A DNA stretch of 64,000 nucleotides from Ensifer sp. BR816 (GCF_000378985.1 NZ_KB905370.1:4896799-4960798), one strand, 5' to 3'; numbered from the stretch's first letter, positions 1 through 9,775 are shown. Made by a program: numbers and translations. The notes: generated from the letters alone by a model not told the origin.

Positions 1-476
1 TCCAGCATGGCTGCCGCGCCGGAAACGGTCGCCTGGCCCGGGGAGTCTTCGACGTTCAGCGCCTTGACCACGCCATCCTCGACCAGCATCGAGTAGCGCT
101 TCGAGCGGAGGCCGAGCGTGCCGGCCGACAGATCGATATCCAGGCCAAGTGCCTTGGTGAAGGCGGCGTTCCAGTCGGACAGGAAATGGATCTTGCCCAT
201 GCCGCCCGACGCCGTTGCCCAGGCGCCCATCACATGCAGGTCGTTGACGGCGACCACGGCGATATCGTCGACGCCGCGGGCGAGGATCGCATCGCGGTTC
301 TCAAGATAACCAGGCAGATGGTTGAGCGAGCAGGTCGGGGTAAATGCCCCCGGCACGGCGAAAAGCACGACGCGCTTGCCCGCGAACAGCTGGTCGGCGG
401 TGATCTCGACCGGGCCGTCGGCGGTTTTTTCCTTGAAGGTTGCGTTGGGCAGCTTGTCTCCGACAGCGATGGTCAC
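1..476 (-). CDS. Peroxiredoxin, Prx5/glutaredoxin-dependent type (3' end cut by window edge)
   Basis: Thiol peroxidase that reduces hydrogen peroxide and organic hydroperoxides in the cytoplasm. About 158 codons are visible of a family length near 160, so only the last few residues are missing. The peroxidatic cysteine is C49 in PGAFTPTCS, the PxxxTxxC signature; the following SLNHLPGY and the late RSKRYSMLVEDG are typical of the Prx5 subgroup. The start is a GTG at 476-474, because the ATG two bases upstream runs straight into a TGA; a GAGGAG ribosome site lies just upstream. It follows the DsbD-like gene on the same strand by 73 bases, so the two thiol-redox genes may be co-transcribed. Confidence 0.93.
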   Translation of the reverse strand, partial: MTIAVGDKLPNATFKEKTADGPVEITADQLFAGKRVVLFAVPGAFTPTCSLNHLPGYLENRDAILARGVDDIAVVAVNDLHVMGAWATASGGMGKIHFLSDWNAAFTKALGLDIDLSAGTLGLRSKRYSMLVEDGVVKALNVEDSPGQATVSGAAAML

Positions 477-549
477 ATTTCTCTCCTCGATTTCAACTCA
501 CGGCTCGGCAATGGGGCGTGCCGCGCCTGCGAGCGACTATAGGAGCGCG

Positions 550-1392
550 TCAGTCAAAGGCAAGGGTGGTTTCCATGCTGCGAGCGCCGGCACGCACGGT
601 GAGCGTGATCGGTTTGCCGGCCATCGTCGGCTCCTTGCCGGCGAGCTTCACCGGAATGTCGATGCGCCGCTCGGCGCCCGCCGGATCGCCCGCGACCGGT
701 GCTCCGAAGGAGAGACCCGCGGGGCCGGCCAGGAAGATCTCCGGTTTGCCTGCGCCTTGCGGCAGCCGGAGGTCAAGGCGGATGATGCCAGCATCCTCGT
801 CGAAATCTGCCTTCGCGATCCTGAAGTCCTCGGAAGGCGGCTCCGGAAGCGATGCGACAGCCTTCTCAATGCGGACACTGTCCAGAGGATTGTCGAAATC
901 GCCGCTTTTGAGCGCCAGATCGAGTGTCCCTTGAAACGGAATGCAGATGTCTTGGCAAACGCCGAGGAACACGGAAACGCGGACCGCCAGGTCCTTTTCG
1001 CCGCTTACCCGTCTGAGCGCAAGCGGGAAGGCAACTGAGCTGTCGTAGCCCACATAGCGCCCGGGTCCCTCGCCAAAGGTCTTCGGTGCGGGGAACCGGA
1101 TCGATTCCAGCGCGACGCCGCCGGCCGGATCGAGCGTGATCTGCGGCGGTATTCCGCTCGCCCCGGGATCGCGCCAGTAGGTCTTCCAGCCCGGTTCGAG
1201 CTTGATTTCGAGAATCGCGGGAATGGAGCCGTCCGGTTTCGGCTGGGAGGCGACGAGGCGGATCGCGCCGCCAGGTGAGGTCACCCATGCACTGGTGGCG
1301 GCCTGCGACGGGACCGGCAAAAAAATAGCGGCGAGAAGGCTTGCCTTCGCGAGGCGCTGGGCCATCTTCTTTCTGGTTCGGCGTCTGGTCAT
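550..1392 (-). CDS. Periplasmic DsbD N-terminal-domain-like thiol protein
   Basis: This 280-residue protein has a basic N-terminus, a hydrophobic stretch (about 16-30) and an AxA-type cleavage region, so it should be exported. The body resembles the N-terminal domain of DsbD (DsbD-alpha), including the conserved GWKTYWRDPGASG-type segment and two cysteines four apart, C146 and C150 in GVCQDICIPF, which carry the redox disulfide in that family. The transmembrane and thioredoxin domains of full DsbD are absent, so it must take electrons from another protein. A second possible start is M10 (MAQRLAK). It precedes the peroxiredoxin gene in the same direction. Family fit is good; substrate is unknown. 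Confidence 0.85.
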   Translation of the reverse strand: MTRRRTRKKMAQRLAKASLLAAIFLPVPSQAATSAWVTSPGGAIRLVASQPKPDGSIPAILEIKLEPGWKTYWRDPGASGIPPQITLDPAGGVALESIRFPAPKTFGEGPGRYVGYDSSVAFPLALRRVSGEKDLAVRVSVFLGVCQDICIPFQGTLDLALKSGDFDNPLDSVRIEKAVASLPEPPSEDFRIAKADFDEDAGIIRLDLRLPQGAGKPEIFLAGPAGLSFGAPVAGDPAGAERRIDIPVKLAGKEPTMAGKPITLTVRAGARSMETTLAFD

Positions 1393-1637
1393 GAGCTAGC
1401 ACTAGCGCGTTTCAGCATCCGTCTCCAGCCGCCCGCGAGAGGTCGGCGATCATATCTGCTTGATCGGCGATTTCGGGTGACGGATGCCGCCCGTTTTGGG
1501 TTCCAACCTTGCGGCCAGATTGTCTTTGTTCGCTGGAGATCGAAAGCAACGCGAAAGAGCGTCGCGCGTGCAAATTCAGGCCGGCGCGACGTAGAGACGC
1601 TTTTCATTTCGTACCGAATTGGTAGGCTGTCTTCGTT

Positions 1638-2243
1638 ATGGCGACAAAAATGCAGCAGAAGATACGCGAACGCGGCTTCCTTGACGGTCAGTTCCTGATC
1701 GCCATGCCCAGCATGTTCGACGCCAATTTTGCCCGCACGGTGATCTTCGTCTGCGCCCACTCGGAAGACGGGGCAATGGGCTTCGTGCTGAACCGGCCTC
1801 AACGGCTGACCTTTCCCGACGTGCTCCTGCACCTGCAACTGCTTGATTCCGACGAAGTGATCCGGCTGCCTTCGGCAGCGCGCGAATTCCAGATCCAGGC
1901 TGGCGGCCCCGTCGAGACTGGCCGTGGCTTCGTCCTGCATTCGGACGACTATCTGAGCGATTCGAGCATTCCGGTCAGCGACGATATCTGCCTGACGGCG
2001 ACGCTCGACATCGTCAAGGCCATTTCGCGCGGCGAGGGGCCCCTCAAGGCCACGATGCTGCTCGGCTATGCCGGCTGGGGACCGGGCCAGCTCGAAAACG
2101 AAATCGTCAGCAATGGCTGGCTCACCTGCCCGGCGCGCGAAGAGCTGATCTTCGGCCGCGACCTCGATGAGAAATACGACCGAGCGCTGGCGCTGATGGG
2201 CATCTCGTCGGCAATGCTCTCCCCCGACGCCGGCCACGCCTGA
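1638..2243 (+). CDS. YqgE/AlgH family protein (UPF0301, DUF179)
   Basis: A soluble 201-residue protein without signal peptide or membrane segment. The family hallmarks are present: [10 protein letters not shown] near the start, the [22 protein letters not shown] stretch broken around residue 40, and [14 protein letters not shown] in the second half. Members are widespread in Proteobacteria; a transcriptional role was proposed from AlgH of Pseudomonas, but the biochemical function is not settled. The gene is divergent from the DsbD-like gene over a 245-base intergenic region and converges with the GGDEF/EAL gene 16 bases downstream. The ribosome site before the ATG is weak; M5 (MQQKIRE) is an alternative start. 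Confidence 0.88.
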   Translation: MATKMQQKIRERGFLDGQFLIAMPSMFDANFARTVIFVCAHSEDGAMGFVLNRPQRLTFPDVLLHLQLLDSDEVIRLPSAAREFQIQAGGPVETGRGFVLHSDDYLSDSSIPVSDDICLTATLDIVKAISRGEGPLKATMLLGYAGWGPGQLENEIVSNGWLTCPAREELIFGRDLDEKYDRALALMGISSAMLSPDAGHA

Positions 2244-2259
2244 TCGAAGGCTTCCCCGA

Positions 2260-5172
2260 TTACGCTCGCTTCATGAGTGGAAATCGCTCCTTCAGGAGCC
2301 GCAGGATCGACTCCGGGCCGACGGGCGGGCCGAACAGGAAGCTTTGGCCATAATCGCAGCCCATCTGCGCAAGCTGGATCGCATCCTCCTCCGACTCGAT
2401 GCCTTCGGCAACGACCCGCATGTCCAGTTCGCGCGCCATGGCGATCACCGAGCGCAGCACGACACCGCGCTTGTCGCTCGGGTCGCGAACCAGCGCCTTG
2501 TCGATCTTGATCGTGTCGAAGGGGAAACGGGTCAGGTAGGAAAGCGAGGAATGGCCGGTGCCGAAATCGTCGAGGGCGAGCCGTAGTCCCGATTCCTTCA
2601 GCTTTTCGAGCACGAGCCGGGCCTGTTCCGGATTTTCCATCACCAGCGATTCGGTCAGTTCCATCTTCACCTTGGCAGGATCGCAGCGGTTCTTGTTGAG
2701 GATGGCGCGGACATCGTCATAGAGCCCGCTGTTGAGGAGCTGCGCACTCGAAAGATTGATCGAGACGAAAATCGGCAGATCGCCGGTCTGGACCTGCCAT
2801 TCGGAGAGATCGCTCGTCGCCTGGTCGAAGGCGAACATGCCGAGCTGGTTTATGATGTCGGAATTTTCCGCGATCGGGATGAACTCGGTCGGCGAAATAC
2901 TGCCGCGCTTCGGATGATCCCAGCGCATCAGCGCTTCGAAACCGGCGACCTCCGCGTCGCTGAGGCGGACGATGGGCTGGTAGACGAGCGACAGTTCCTT
3001 GCGTTCGATAGCCCGCTTCAGGTCCGCTTCGAGCTGAAGGCGATCCGATCCGGATGTCCGGAAGGCTGGCCGGAAGGGTTCGACACGATGGCCGCCCTCT
3101 TTCTTGGCGCGGAACATCGCAAGCTCGGCATCGTCGAGCAGGCTTGCGGCGCTCTGCTCCTGATCGAGCCACGATACCAGTCCGATCGAGGCGGTGAGGT
3201 TGATCTCGCGGTTGCCGTAGTTGAGAGGCACCATGATCGCCTTGCTGATGGCATCGGCAAAATCGGCGATCTTCGCCGGGTCGCGCTCGGACATGAGGAT
3301 CAGCCCGAACTGATCGCCGCCGAGCCGGGCGAGCGTGTCCTGCGGGCGCAGCAGCCGGCGCAACCGCCGCGTCAATGCAATCAGAATATTGTCGCCGGCT
3401 GCGATTCCAAGCAGGTCGTTGACCTGCCTGTAGCGGTCGATGTCGATGGCGAGAACCGTCGGCCGCGTCGCGGTGGTGCCGTCCGACATCAGCAGGATCG
3501 CCTGTAGGCGGTCGAGGAACACTTGCCGGTTCGGCAGGCCCGTCAGGTTGTCGAGGAGTGCGTTCTGCAAGAGCCGCTCGACCGAATTGCGCTGTTCGGT
3601 GATGTCGACGATCGTGCCCACGCAGCGGATGATCTCGCCATTGGCGCCGAGCACCGGCCGTGCCCGGATAGACAGCCAGTGATAGTGGCCGTCCTCTGCC
3701 CGTGCGCGAAATTCATGGTTCAACCGGCCGCGCCTGTGTTCGAGAAGCACGTCGAGCGTCGCCCGGAAACGGTCGCGGTCATCCGGGTGCAGCCGCGGTA
3801 CCCAGTTGCGGACCGGGCCGTTCATGGTGCCGAGCGACAGGCCCAACTGATGCGAAATATCCGGAATCGTCACGACGCGATCGCGCGCCACGTCCCAGTC
3901 CCAGACGGTGTCGCCCGAGCCGGTCAGCGCCAGCGCCTGCCGCTCGAGGTCCGAGAAGAGGCCCTGCTGGTAGGCGCCGCCGGCAAAGGCGTGCTGCATC
4001 ACCGTGAAGCCGATCAGGAGGACGATCAGCACCAGGCCGCCGCCAAGCGCCGGCTGGACGATGTCGTTGGCGAGCTGCCCGGTGACCGCGAGCCACGCCC
4101 CGAAAAGCCAGACGAGGATCAGCAGCCAGGCCGGGACGAGAAGGATGGCACGGTCGTAGCGGTTGAAGCCGAGATAGGCGATCAGCACGATGCCGACCGT
4201 CGCCGTCAGCGCAAAGGAAAGCCGCGCGATGCCCGACGCAATCGCCGGATCGTAGACGGCGACGCCGAACAGCAAAGCCAGGCCGAGGATCCAGGCGAGC
4301 GTCGCATAGCCAAGATGCTGGTGCCAGCGGTTCAGGTTGAGATAGGTGAAGAGGAAGATCACCAGGCCCGCCGCCAGGAAGACTTCCGTTCCGGCTCGCC
4401 ATATGCGCTCGTCATCTGCCGTCACGCTGATCAGCTTCGATAGAAAGCCGAAATCGACGCAGATATAGGCAAGCACGGCCCAGGCGAGTGCCGCTGTCGC
4501 AGGCAGCATCGAGGTGCCCTTGACGACGAAGAGAATGGTCAGGAACACCGCGAGCAACCCGGCAATCCCGAGCACGATGCCGCGATAGAGCGTAAAGGCG
4601 TTGACCGTGTCCTTGTAGGCGTCCGGCTGCCAGAGGTAGATCTGCGGCAGCTCCGGTGTCGCAAGTTCGGCAACGAAGGTGATGACGGCGCCGGGATTGA
4701 GCGTGATACGGAAAACGTCAGCCTCGTCGCTCGGTTGCCGGTCGAGCGCGAAACCCTCGCTCGGTGTGATCGACAGCACGCGTTGCGAGCCGAGGTCCGG
4801 CCAGAACAGTTTCGAATTGACCAGCCGGAAATGCGGCGCGACGATCACTCGCTCGAGCTGTTCTTCGGAAACATTGGCGAGCGCGAAGACGGCCCAGTCG
4901 CCCTGGTGGTTCTCCGTGCTCGACCGGACCTCGATGCGCCGCACGATGCCGTCGGTTCCGGGAGCGGTGGAAACCTGGAAAGCCTCGCCCCGTCCGGAAT
5001 AGATCTCCGTCGTCGTCGTCAGGTCGAGCGCAGTATCTTCGCGCGAGATCTTCACCGGTTCGAGGGCATGGGCGACGCCCCCCGCGACGCCGAAGAGGAA
5101 GACGAGAAATGCGACCAGAAAGGCCGTCAGCCTTGCGGCTGGCCATGCGAACGGCTTGCGGGTCAGGGGCAT
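2260..5172 (-). CDS. Membrane-bound GGDEF/EAL protein with 7TM sensor and PAS domain
   Basis: A 970-residue inner-membrane signalling protein predicted to act on cyclic di-GMP. It begins with a signal/anchor segment (about 10-37), a periplasmic beta-rich domain (about 40-190), seven or so membrane helices (about 195-395) as in 7TMR-DISM receptors, a PAS/PAC domain (about 420-540), a GGDEF domain (about 550-700) and an EAL domain (about 715-960). The cyclase signature is LGGDQF near 616-620, a Glu-to-Gln change that usually abolishes diguanylate cyclase activity. The EAL side keeps EALMRW, DDFGTGHSS, KIDK and AEGIE, so it looks like a working phosphodiesterase. The ATG at 5172 is chosen because it overlaps the rimJ-like stop by one base. 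Confidence 0.92.
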   Translation of the reverse strand: MPLTRKPFAWPAARLTAFLVAFLVFLFGVAGGVAHALEPVKISREDTALDLTTTTEIYSGRGEAFQVSTAPGTDGIVRRIEVRSSTENHQGDWAVFALANVSEEQLERVIVAPHFRLVNSKLFWPDLGSQRVLSITPSEGFALDRQPSDEADVFRITLNPGAVITFVAELATPELPQIYLWQPDAYKDTVNAFTLYRGIVLGIAGLLAVFLTILFVVKGTSMLPATAALAWAVLAYICVDFGFLSKLISVTADDERIWRAGTEVFLAAGLVIFLFTYLNLNRWHQHLGYATLAWILGLALLFGVAVYDPAIASGIARLSFALTATVGIVLIAYLGFNRYDRAILLVPAWLLILVWLFGAWLAVTGQLANDIVQPALGGGLVLIVLLIGFTVMQHAFAGGAYQQGLFSDLERQALALTGSGDTVWDWDVARDRVVTIPDISHQLGLSLGTMNGPVRNWVPRLHPDDRDRFRATLDVLLEHRRGRLNHEFRARAEDGHYHWLSIRARPVLGANGEIIRCVGTIVDITEQRNSVERLLQNALLDNLTGLPNRQVFLDRLQAILLMSDGTTATRPTVLAIDIDRYRQVNDLLGIAAGDNILIALTRRLRRLLRPQDTLARLGGDQFGLILMSERDPAKIADFADAISKAIMVPLNYGNREINLTASIGLVSWLDQEQSAASLLDDAELAMFRAKKEGGHRVEPFRPAFRTSGSDRLQLEADLKRAIERKELSLVYQPIVRLSDAEVAGFEALMRWDHPKRGSISPTEFIPIAENSDIINQLGMFAFDQATSDLSEWQVQTGDLPIFVSINLSSAQLLNSGLYDDVRAILNKNRCDPAKVKMELTESLVMENPEQARLVLEKLKESGLRLALDDFGTGHSSLSYLTRFPFDTIKIDKALVRDPSDKRGVVLRSVIAMARELDMRVVAEGIESEEDAIQLAQMGCDYGQSFLFGPPVGPESILRLLKERFPLMKRA

Positions 5173-5783
5173 CAAAGGGGCATATTCCTGTTCGGTACGG
5201 CATCCGCGGACAGAAGCGAAAACATCAGGTGATCGCGCCACTGGCCGTTTATCTTCAAGTACTGTCTCAAGTAGCCTTCGCGCTCAAAGCCGGCCTTTTC
5301 AAGGAGCCGAATGCTCCGAGCGTTTTCTGGAATACAGGCTGCTTCGATACGGTGCAACTCGAGGGTCGAAAAGATGTAGGGGATCGTCAGCTTCAGCGCC
5401 TCGTACATGTGGCCCTGGCCCGAATATTTCTGCCCCATCCAATATCCGATCATGCAATTCTGCGCCGCGCCCCGGCGGATATGGCCGATCGTCAGGCCGC
5501 CGAGCAGGGTCTCGTCGGGTTTGCGCAGCAGGAACAGGGGCACCGCCTGCCCGGAAGCATATTCCTGTTCGTTGCGGATGACGCGGCTGCGAAACGCGCC
5601 CTCGGTCATTTCGTCGGTCCGCCAGGTCGGCTCCCACGGCTCCAGGAAGCTGCGGCTCGCGCTGCGCAATTCGTACCATTGCCGATAATCGGAATAGCGG
5701 GGCAGGCGAAGAATGTAGTCCTTATTGGCGATCTCGACCGATTCGGGCTGCCGTGACAGGAACCGAAAAACCGATCGTGCCAT
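5172..5783 (-). CDS. GNAT N-acetyltransferase, RimJ/RimL type
   Basis: A 203-residue GCN5-related acetyltransferase of the RimJ/RimL (ribosomal-protein-alanine acetyltransferase) group. Visible family features are the strand with LLGGLTIGHIRRG, the acetyl-CoA loop around GQKYSGQGHMYEAL, and the late motif ENARSIRLLEKAGFEREGYLRQY that is nearly diagnostic of this group. The last base of its stop is the first base of the downstream GGDEF/EAL start, so the two are translationally coupled. Which protein or small molecule it acetylates cannot be told from sequence; the rimJ name is not given because paralogues are common. Confidence 0.88.
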   Translation of the reverse strand: MARSVFRFLSRQPESVEIANKDYILRLPRYSDYRQWYELRSASRSFLEPWEPTWRTDEMTEGAFRSRVIRNEQEYASGQAVPLFLLRKPDETLLGGLTIGHIRRGAAQNCMIGYWMGQKYSGQGHMYEALKLTIPYIFSTLELHRIEAACIPENARSIRLLEKAGFEREGYLRQYLKINGQWRDHLMFSLLSADAVPNRNMPL

Positions 5784-6098
5784 ATATGCCTCCGGGCCAA
5801 ACTCGCATGCCTGCGGGCGGAGGTCGCTTCACGCTTTTTCTCATCCCGCTCGGCTCAACTTACGCAGCCGGGCCGAGGTTTCAGCCCGGATCGCGCCATC
5901 ATTCAACGATTTCGAAGGCGCTGTGTCATTGTGGAGCGTTGCACAAGTTAACGCCTAAATCGAATCCGATTTTGGCGATATGCGAGAAAATCACGGGTCT
6001 CGCGGGCGCTTGCGCCCAATCCTGCAACGACATTCGCTGGGTTCAGGGTCCACCCTGACCTAGACCCGGAGGCGAGGCGCCTCCAGCAGGTGCTAAGT
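5784..6098. other. Intergenic region between the M16 peptidase and acetyltransferase genes
   Basis: No convincing gene is seen in these 315 bases. They contain a small AAATCG-AATC-CGATTT palindrome (5957-5972) and, next to the peptidase stop, a 7-bp GC-rich hairpin (6068-6084, GGAGGCG/CGCCTCC with loop AGG) without a following T-run. The promoter of the acetyltransferase/GGDEF-EAL pair probably lies here. Confidence 0.5.
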
Positions 6099-7400
6099 CT
6101 AGCCTGCGAGGGCGTGGACGGCTGCGGGCTTGATGTTCAGCGACGACACGATATCGCTCATCGGAGCGAGTTGCTCGAGGGGACCGATCGCCGAAAGTGT
6201 CGGGGCCGTATCGAAGAAGAGCCGGCCGGCGAGGTCGGTCAGCCGTTCTATGGTGATCCCGGACAGACGTTCCATCAGTTCGTCGTTGGGAATGGGGCGT
6301 CCGTAGAGCATCATCTGGCGGGCGATCTGGCCGGCGCGCGCCGCCGGGCTTTCCTGCCCCATCAGCAATTGCGCCCGGATCTGCGCGCGAGCACGCTCGA
6401 TTTCCTGCTGATCGATGTTCGTCGAGGACTTGCGCAGCTCCTCGATGATGACCGGCATCAGTTCGGGAAGGTTTTCTCCGCCGGTTGCGGCGTGGACGCC
6501 GAAGATGCCGGTATCGGAGAAGCCCCAATGGAAGGCATAGACCGAATAACAGAGACCGCGATGTTCGCGCACTTCCTGGAAGAGGCGCGAGGACATGCCG
6601 CCGCCGAGGATGTTGGCAAGGATCTGCGAACAGTAGAAATCCCGGGCGTGGTAGGCCCTGCCTTCGAAGCCGAGCAGCACCTGCGCATCCATCAGGTCGC
6701 GGCTCTCGCGGCTGTCGCCGCCGGTGTAGTGTGCCGTCTCGAGGACGGGAGACGCAAGCGGCGAAACCGGCAGGGCGGAAAAGCGTTCTTCGACCTGGCG
6801 CACGATCGCGTCATGTTCGACTGCGCCCGCGGCCACGATGAAGGTCCTGTCGGTCGTATAGTTGCGGCCGAGATACTGCCGGATCTGGTCCGCCGTGAAC
6901 GACATCACCGTTTCGGGGGTGCCGAGGATCGGCCGGCCGACAGTCTGGTCGCGGTAGGCGGTCTCGGCGAAGCGGTCGAAGACCACGTCGTCCGGCGTGT
7001 CGTCGGCCGCGCCGATCTCCTGCAGGATGACATGCTTCTCGCGCCGAAGCTCCTCCTCGTCGAAGGTCGATTCCGTGAGGATATCCGCAAGAATGTCGAC
7101 CGCCAGCGGCACGTGGTCCTTGAGCACCCGGGCATAGTAGGAGGTCGTCTCGGTGGAGGTGGCGGCGTTGACCTCGCCGCCGACGTTTTCGATCTCTTCG
7201 GCGATCTGACGGGCACTGCGCCGTCTCGTCCCCTTGAAAGCCATGTGCTCCAGCAGATGCGCTATTCCGTGTTCGTTCACGGTTTCGTTGCGCGAGCCGG
7301 ACTTGATCCAGACTCCGAGCGCCACGCTTTCCAGATGCGGCATCCGCTCGGTTACCACCGTCAGCCCGGAAGGGAGCCGGGTGCACTCAACTTTCATCAT
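6099..7400 (-). CDS. M16 family zinc metallopeptidase (processing-peptidase-like)
   Basis: A 433-residue insulinase-family peptidase of the type related to the mitochondrial processing peptidase beta subunit. The inverted zinc motif HxxEH is at 48-52 (HLLEH), with the conserved downstream segment FDEEELRREKHVILQEI supplying the third ligand glutamate, and the C-terminal inactive half containing RGLCYSVYAF. There is no signal peptide, as is usual for rhizobial members. The substrate is unknown. It starts 18 bases after the thrC stop on the same strand, so it is very likely co-transcribed with thrC, an arrangement common in rhizobia. Confidence 0.93.
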   Translation of the reverse strand: MMKVECTRLPSGLTVVTERMPHLESVALGVWIKSGSRNETVNEHGIAHLLEHMAFKGTRRRSARQIAEEIENVGGEVNAATSTETTSYYARVLKDHVPLAVDILADILTESTFDEEELRREKHVILQEIGAADDTPDDVVFDRFAETAYRDQTVGRPILGTPETVMSFTADQIRQYLGRNYTTDRTFIVAAGAVEHDAIVRQVEERFSALPVSPLASPVLETAHYTGGDSRESRDLMDAQVLLGFEGRAYHARDFYCSQILANILGGGMSSRLFQEVREHRGLCYSVYAFHWGFSDTGIFGVHAATGGENLPELMPVIIEELRKSSTNIDQQEIERARAQIRAQLLMGQESPAARAGQIARQMMLYGRPIPNDELMERLSGITIERLTDLAGRLFFDTAPTLSAIGPLEQLAPMSDIVSSLNIKPAAVHALAG

Positions 7401-7418
7401 CCGTGTCTTTCGTTCGTT

Positions 7419-8825
7419 CTAGTCCCGAACGCGGGTACGCTCGCCGATGAAGGTTTCGACGTTTTTCAGCTCCGCATCAAGGATATCGAAACGCTCCGCC
7501 CTAGTCATGAGATCAGCAAGCCACGTTGGAAGCGCGGGGTCAATACCACTTGCCGATTTTACCGCGTCGGGAAATTTTGCGGGGTGGGCGGTCCCGAGCG
7601 TCACCATCGGTGCCGCCGGCTTTTCGTGCCTGGCCGCGACTGAGACGCCGATTGCCGTATGCGGATCAAGGAGATAGCCCGATTTCTCAAACGTGTCGCG
7701 GATCGTCGCGGCCACTTGCTTTTCCGAGGCACGGCCGGCGCGAAATTCCTTGCGGATTTTTTTCAGCGCGCCCTCATCGATGGCGAAGGAGCCGGATTGC
7801 TTGAGGCTCGCCATTGCGGCGCGCACCTTGGAAGCCTCGCGCTCATAGGCTTCGAAAAGCAGTCGCTCGAAGTTGGACGAGATCTGGATGTCCATCGAGG
7901 GCGCGGTCGTCGCCTTGACTTCGCGCATCTCGTAGCGGCCGGTCTTCAGCGTGCGCGCCAGAATGTCGTTCTCGTTGGTCGCGATCACCAGCTTGTCGAT
8001 CGGCAGGCCCATGCGCTTGGCGACATAGCCGGCGAAGATGTCGCCGAAATTGCCGGTCGGCACCGTGAAGGAGATCTTCCGGTCCGGACCGCCGAGCGCG
8101 ATTGCCGTCGTGAAATAGTAGACGATCTGCGCCATGATGCGCGCCCAGTTGATCGAGTTGACGCCCGAGAGCTTGACGCGGTCGCGGAAGGCCGTGTCGT
8201 TGAACATGGCTTTGACGAGGTTCTGGCAATCGTCGAAATTGCCCTTGACGGCGATCGCATGCACGTTCGACGCACCGGCGGTCGTCATCTGCCTCTGCTG
8301 CACCGGCGAAACCTTGCCGTGCGGGAAGAGGATGAAGATGTCGGTTCGGTCCCGGCCGGCAAAGGCGTCGATCGCGGCACCTCCCGTGTCACCGGACGTG
8401 GCCCCCACGATCGTCGCCCGTTCGCCGCGCTCGGCAAGCACGTGGTCCATGAGACGCGCCAGCAGTTGCATGGCGACGTCCTTGAAGGCGAGCGTCGAAC
8501 CGTGGAAGAGTTCCGCGACGAAAGAGTTGGGACCGGTCTGGACGAGCGGTGCAATGGCCGGATGGCGGAAGGTGGCGTAGGCCTCGTCGATCATCCCGCG
8601 GAGCTTGGCCGCCGGAATTTCGCCGTTCATGAAGGGTTCGAGAACGGTGAAGGCGATTTCCTGATAGGATTTGCCGCGCAGCGCCCGGATTTCCTTCTTC
8701 GAGAAGGTGGGCCATTCCTTCGGCAGGTAGAGGCCGCCGTCACGGGCAAGTCCCGCCAGGAGAGCGTCGCAGAAACCAAGGGGCGCTGCTTCCCCCCGCG
8801 TCGAAATATACTTCACCTTCTTCAT
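7419..8825 (-). CDS. thrC: Threonine synthase
   Basis: PLP enzyme converting O-phospho-homoserine to threonine, the last step of threonine synthesis, in the cytoplasm. At 468 residues it matches the long (E. coli-like) class. The start MKKVKYISTRG, the N-terminal GLARDGGLYLP, the PLP lysine K115 in STLAFKDVAMQ, SGDTGGAAIDAF and the phosphate loop PTGNFGDIFAGY are all typical. The first gene of a thrC-M16 peptidase pair. The 400 bases upstream should hold its promoter. Confidence 0.97.
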   Translation of the reverse strand: MKKVKYISTRGEAAPLGFCDALLAGLARDGGLYLPKEWPTFSKKEIRALRGKSYQEIAFTVLEPFMNGEIPAAKLRGMIDEAYATFRHPAIAPLVQTGPNSFVAELFHGSTLAFKDVAMQLLARLMDHVLAERGERATIVGATSGDTGGAAIDAFAGRDRTDIFILFPHGKVSPVQQRQMTTAGASNVHAIAVKGNFDDCQNLVKAMFNDTAFRDRVKLSGVNSINWARIMAQIVYYFTTAIALGGPDRKISFTVPTGNFGDIFAGYVAKRMGLPIDKLVIATNENDILARTLKTGRYEMREVKATTAPSMDIQISSNFERLLFEAYEREASKVRAAMASLKQSGSFAIDEGALKKIRKEFRAGRASEKQVAATIRDTFEKSGYLLDPHTAIGVSVAARHEKPAAPMVTLGTAHPAKFPDAVKSASGIDPALPTWLADLMTRAERFDILDAELKNVETFIGERTRVRD

Positions 8826-9226
8826 CCTTCGTTACCGCATCTCAAAGTTACAGCGGCCATGTAGGCCGACGGCCCGCGTTCCTAACCGGCGCTATCATGC
8901 CGGCGTTGCGTATCCTTTAAGGGAGAACTGCCGCCCGGGCACCTATTTGTTCGAATTCGCCGAAAATCGCGCGGCCATTCTTGTCACCATGGCAAATTTC
9001 CAAATTCCGGAAATTGGGGCTTGCGACGGCCGACCGGTCGATTTTTCGATTCGCCGCTGCTATAGACGATGCCCGAAGGCCGAGAAAGGCCATCGTCGGT
9101 CTGGAGGAGGAGGGGCTAGTGCATGGGCTCCTGCTTCAGGCGCAGAGGGGATCGCGACAGCTTTGGCCCATCGGCCGCAACTGCCGTGGTCTGGAAGTTT
9201 CACCGGTTCAGTAGAGGTTGTGCAAC
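8826..9226. other. Intergenic region between divergent thrC and lipoprotein genes
   Basis: About 400 bases between divergent genes, so it should contain two promoters. Reading frames inside are short and unconvincing. A possible -10 element (GCTATAGAC, around 9058-9066) faces the lipoprotein gene. A G-rich purine tract at about 9101-9117 has no downstream gene that would make it a ribosome site. No RNA gene or repeat was recognised. Confidence 0.4.
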
Positions 9227-9775
9227 GTGTCTGGCAATGTGTCTCGCCATCTTCTCGTAATGTCTGTCCTTTTGGCCGTCGCCGGCTGTACCAAGACGCA
9301 GGACGGCGGCGCCATCGAAGCGGGCGGCAGCGCGGCCGCGCCAACTCCCGCTGTGATCCAGGCGGCATGCCCGCCCGTGTCGCTGAGAGACGGTACGGCC
9401 TCCTATCGCACCTATGCGAAGGGCGGCAAGGACGATCCGACCAAGGTGGTCTACCAGGCGTCGCTTGCCGACACCACGCGGCAGTGCGTGCAGAGTGCCG
9501 ACTCCCTGACGGTGACGGTGGTCGCCCAGGGCCGTGTCGTGGCCGGTCCCGCAGGTGGCCCGGGCAAGCTGACGATGCCGATCCGTGTGGCAGCGACCGA
9601 CGGCGAAAAGACGCTCTACTCCGAATTGACGCAATTCCCGGTCGAAGTCCCGCCGGGCAGCACCAACACGCAATTCATCTTCACCAAGGCCAATGTCACC
9701 CTGCCGGCCGGAGCCGGATCAGATGCCAAGATCTTCGTTGGCTTCGACGAGGGGCCGGCGAAGAAGAAACAGTAG
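9227..9775 (+). CDS. Predicted lipoprotein of unknown function
   Basis: A 182-residue protein with a signal peptide ending in the lipobox LAVAGC near residue 22, so it is predicted to be lipid-anchored in the periplasm. The mature part starts with a low-complexity Ala/Gly/Pro linker followed by a beta-rich domain with a pair of cysteines (in ACPPVSL and TRQCVQS) that could form a disulfide. The GTG at 9227 is preferred over an in-frame TTG at 9218 because the AGAGG ribosome site (9213-9217) sits nine bases before the GTG. Function not recognised; similar proteins are annotated only as hypothetical in rhizobia as far as I recall. Confidence 0.75.
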   Translation: MSGNVSRHLLVMSVLLAVAGCTKTQDGGAIEAGGSAAAPTPAVIQAACPPVSLRDGTASYRTYAKGGKDDPTKVVYQASLADTTRQCVQSADSLTVTVVAQGRVVAGPAGGPGKLTMPIRVAATDGEKTLYSELTQFPVEVPPGSTNTQFIFTKANVTLPAGAGSDAKIFVGFDEGPAKKKQ

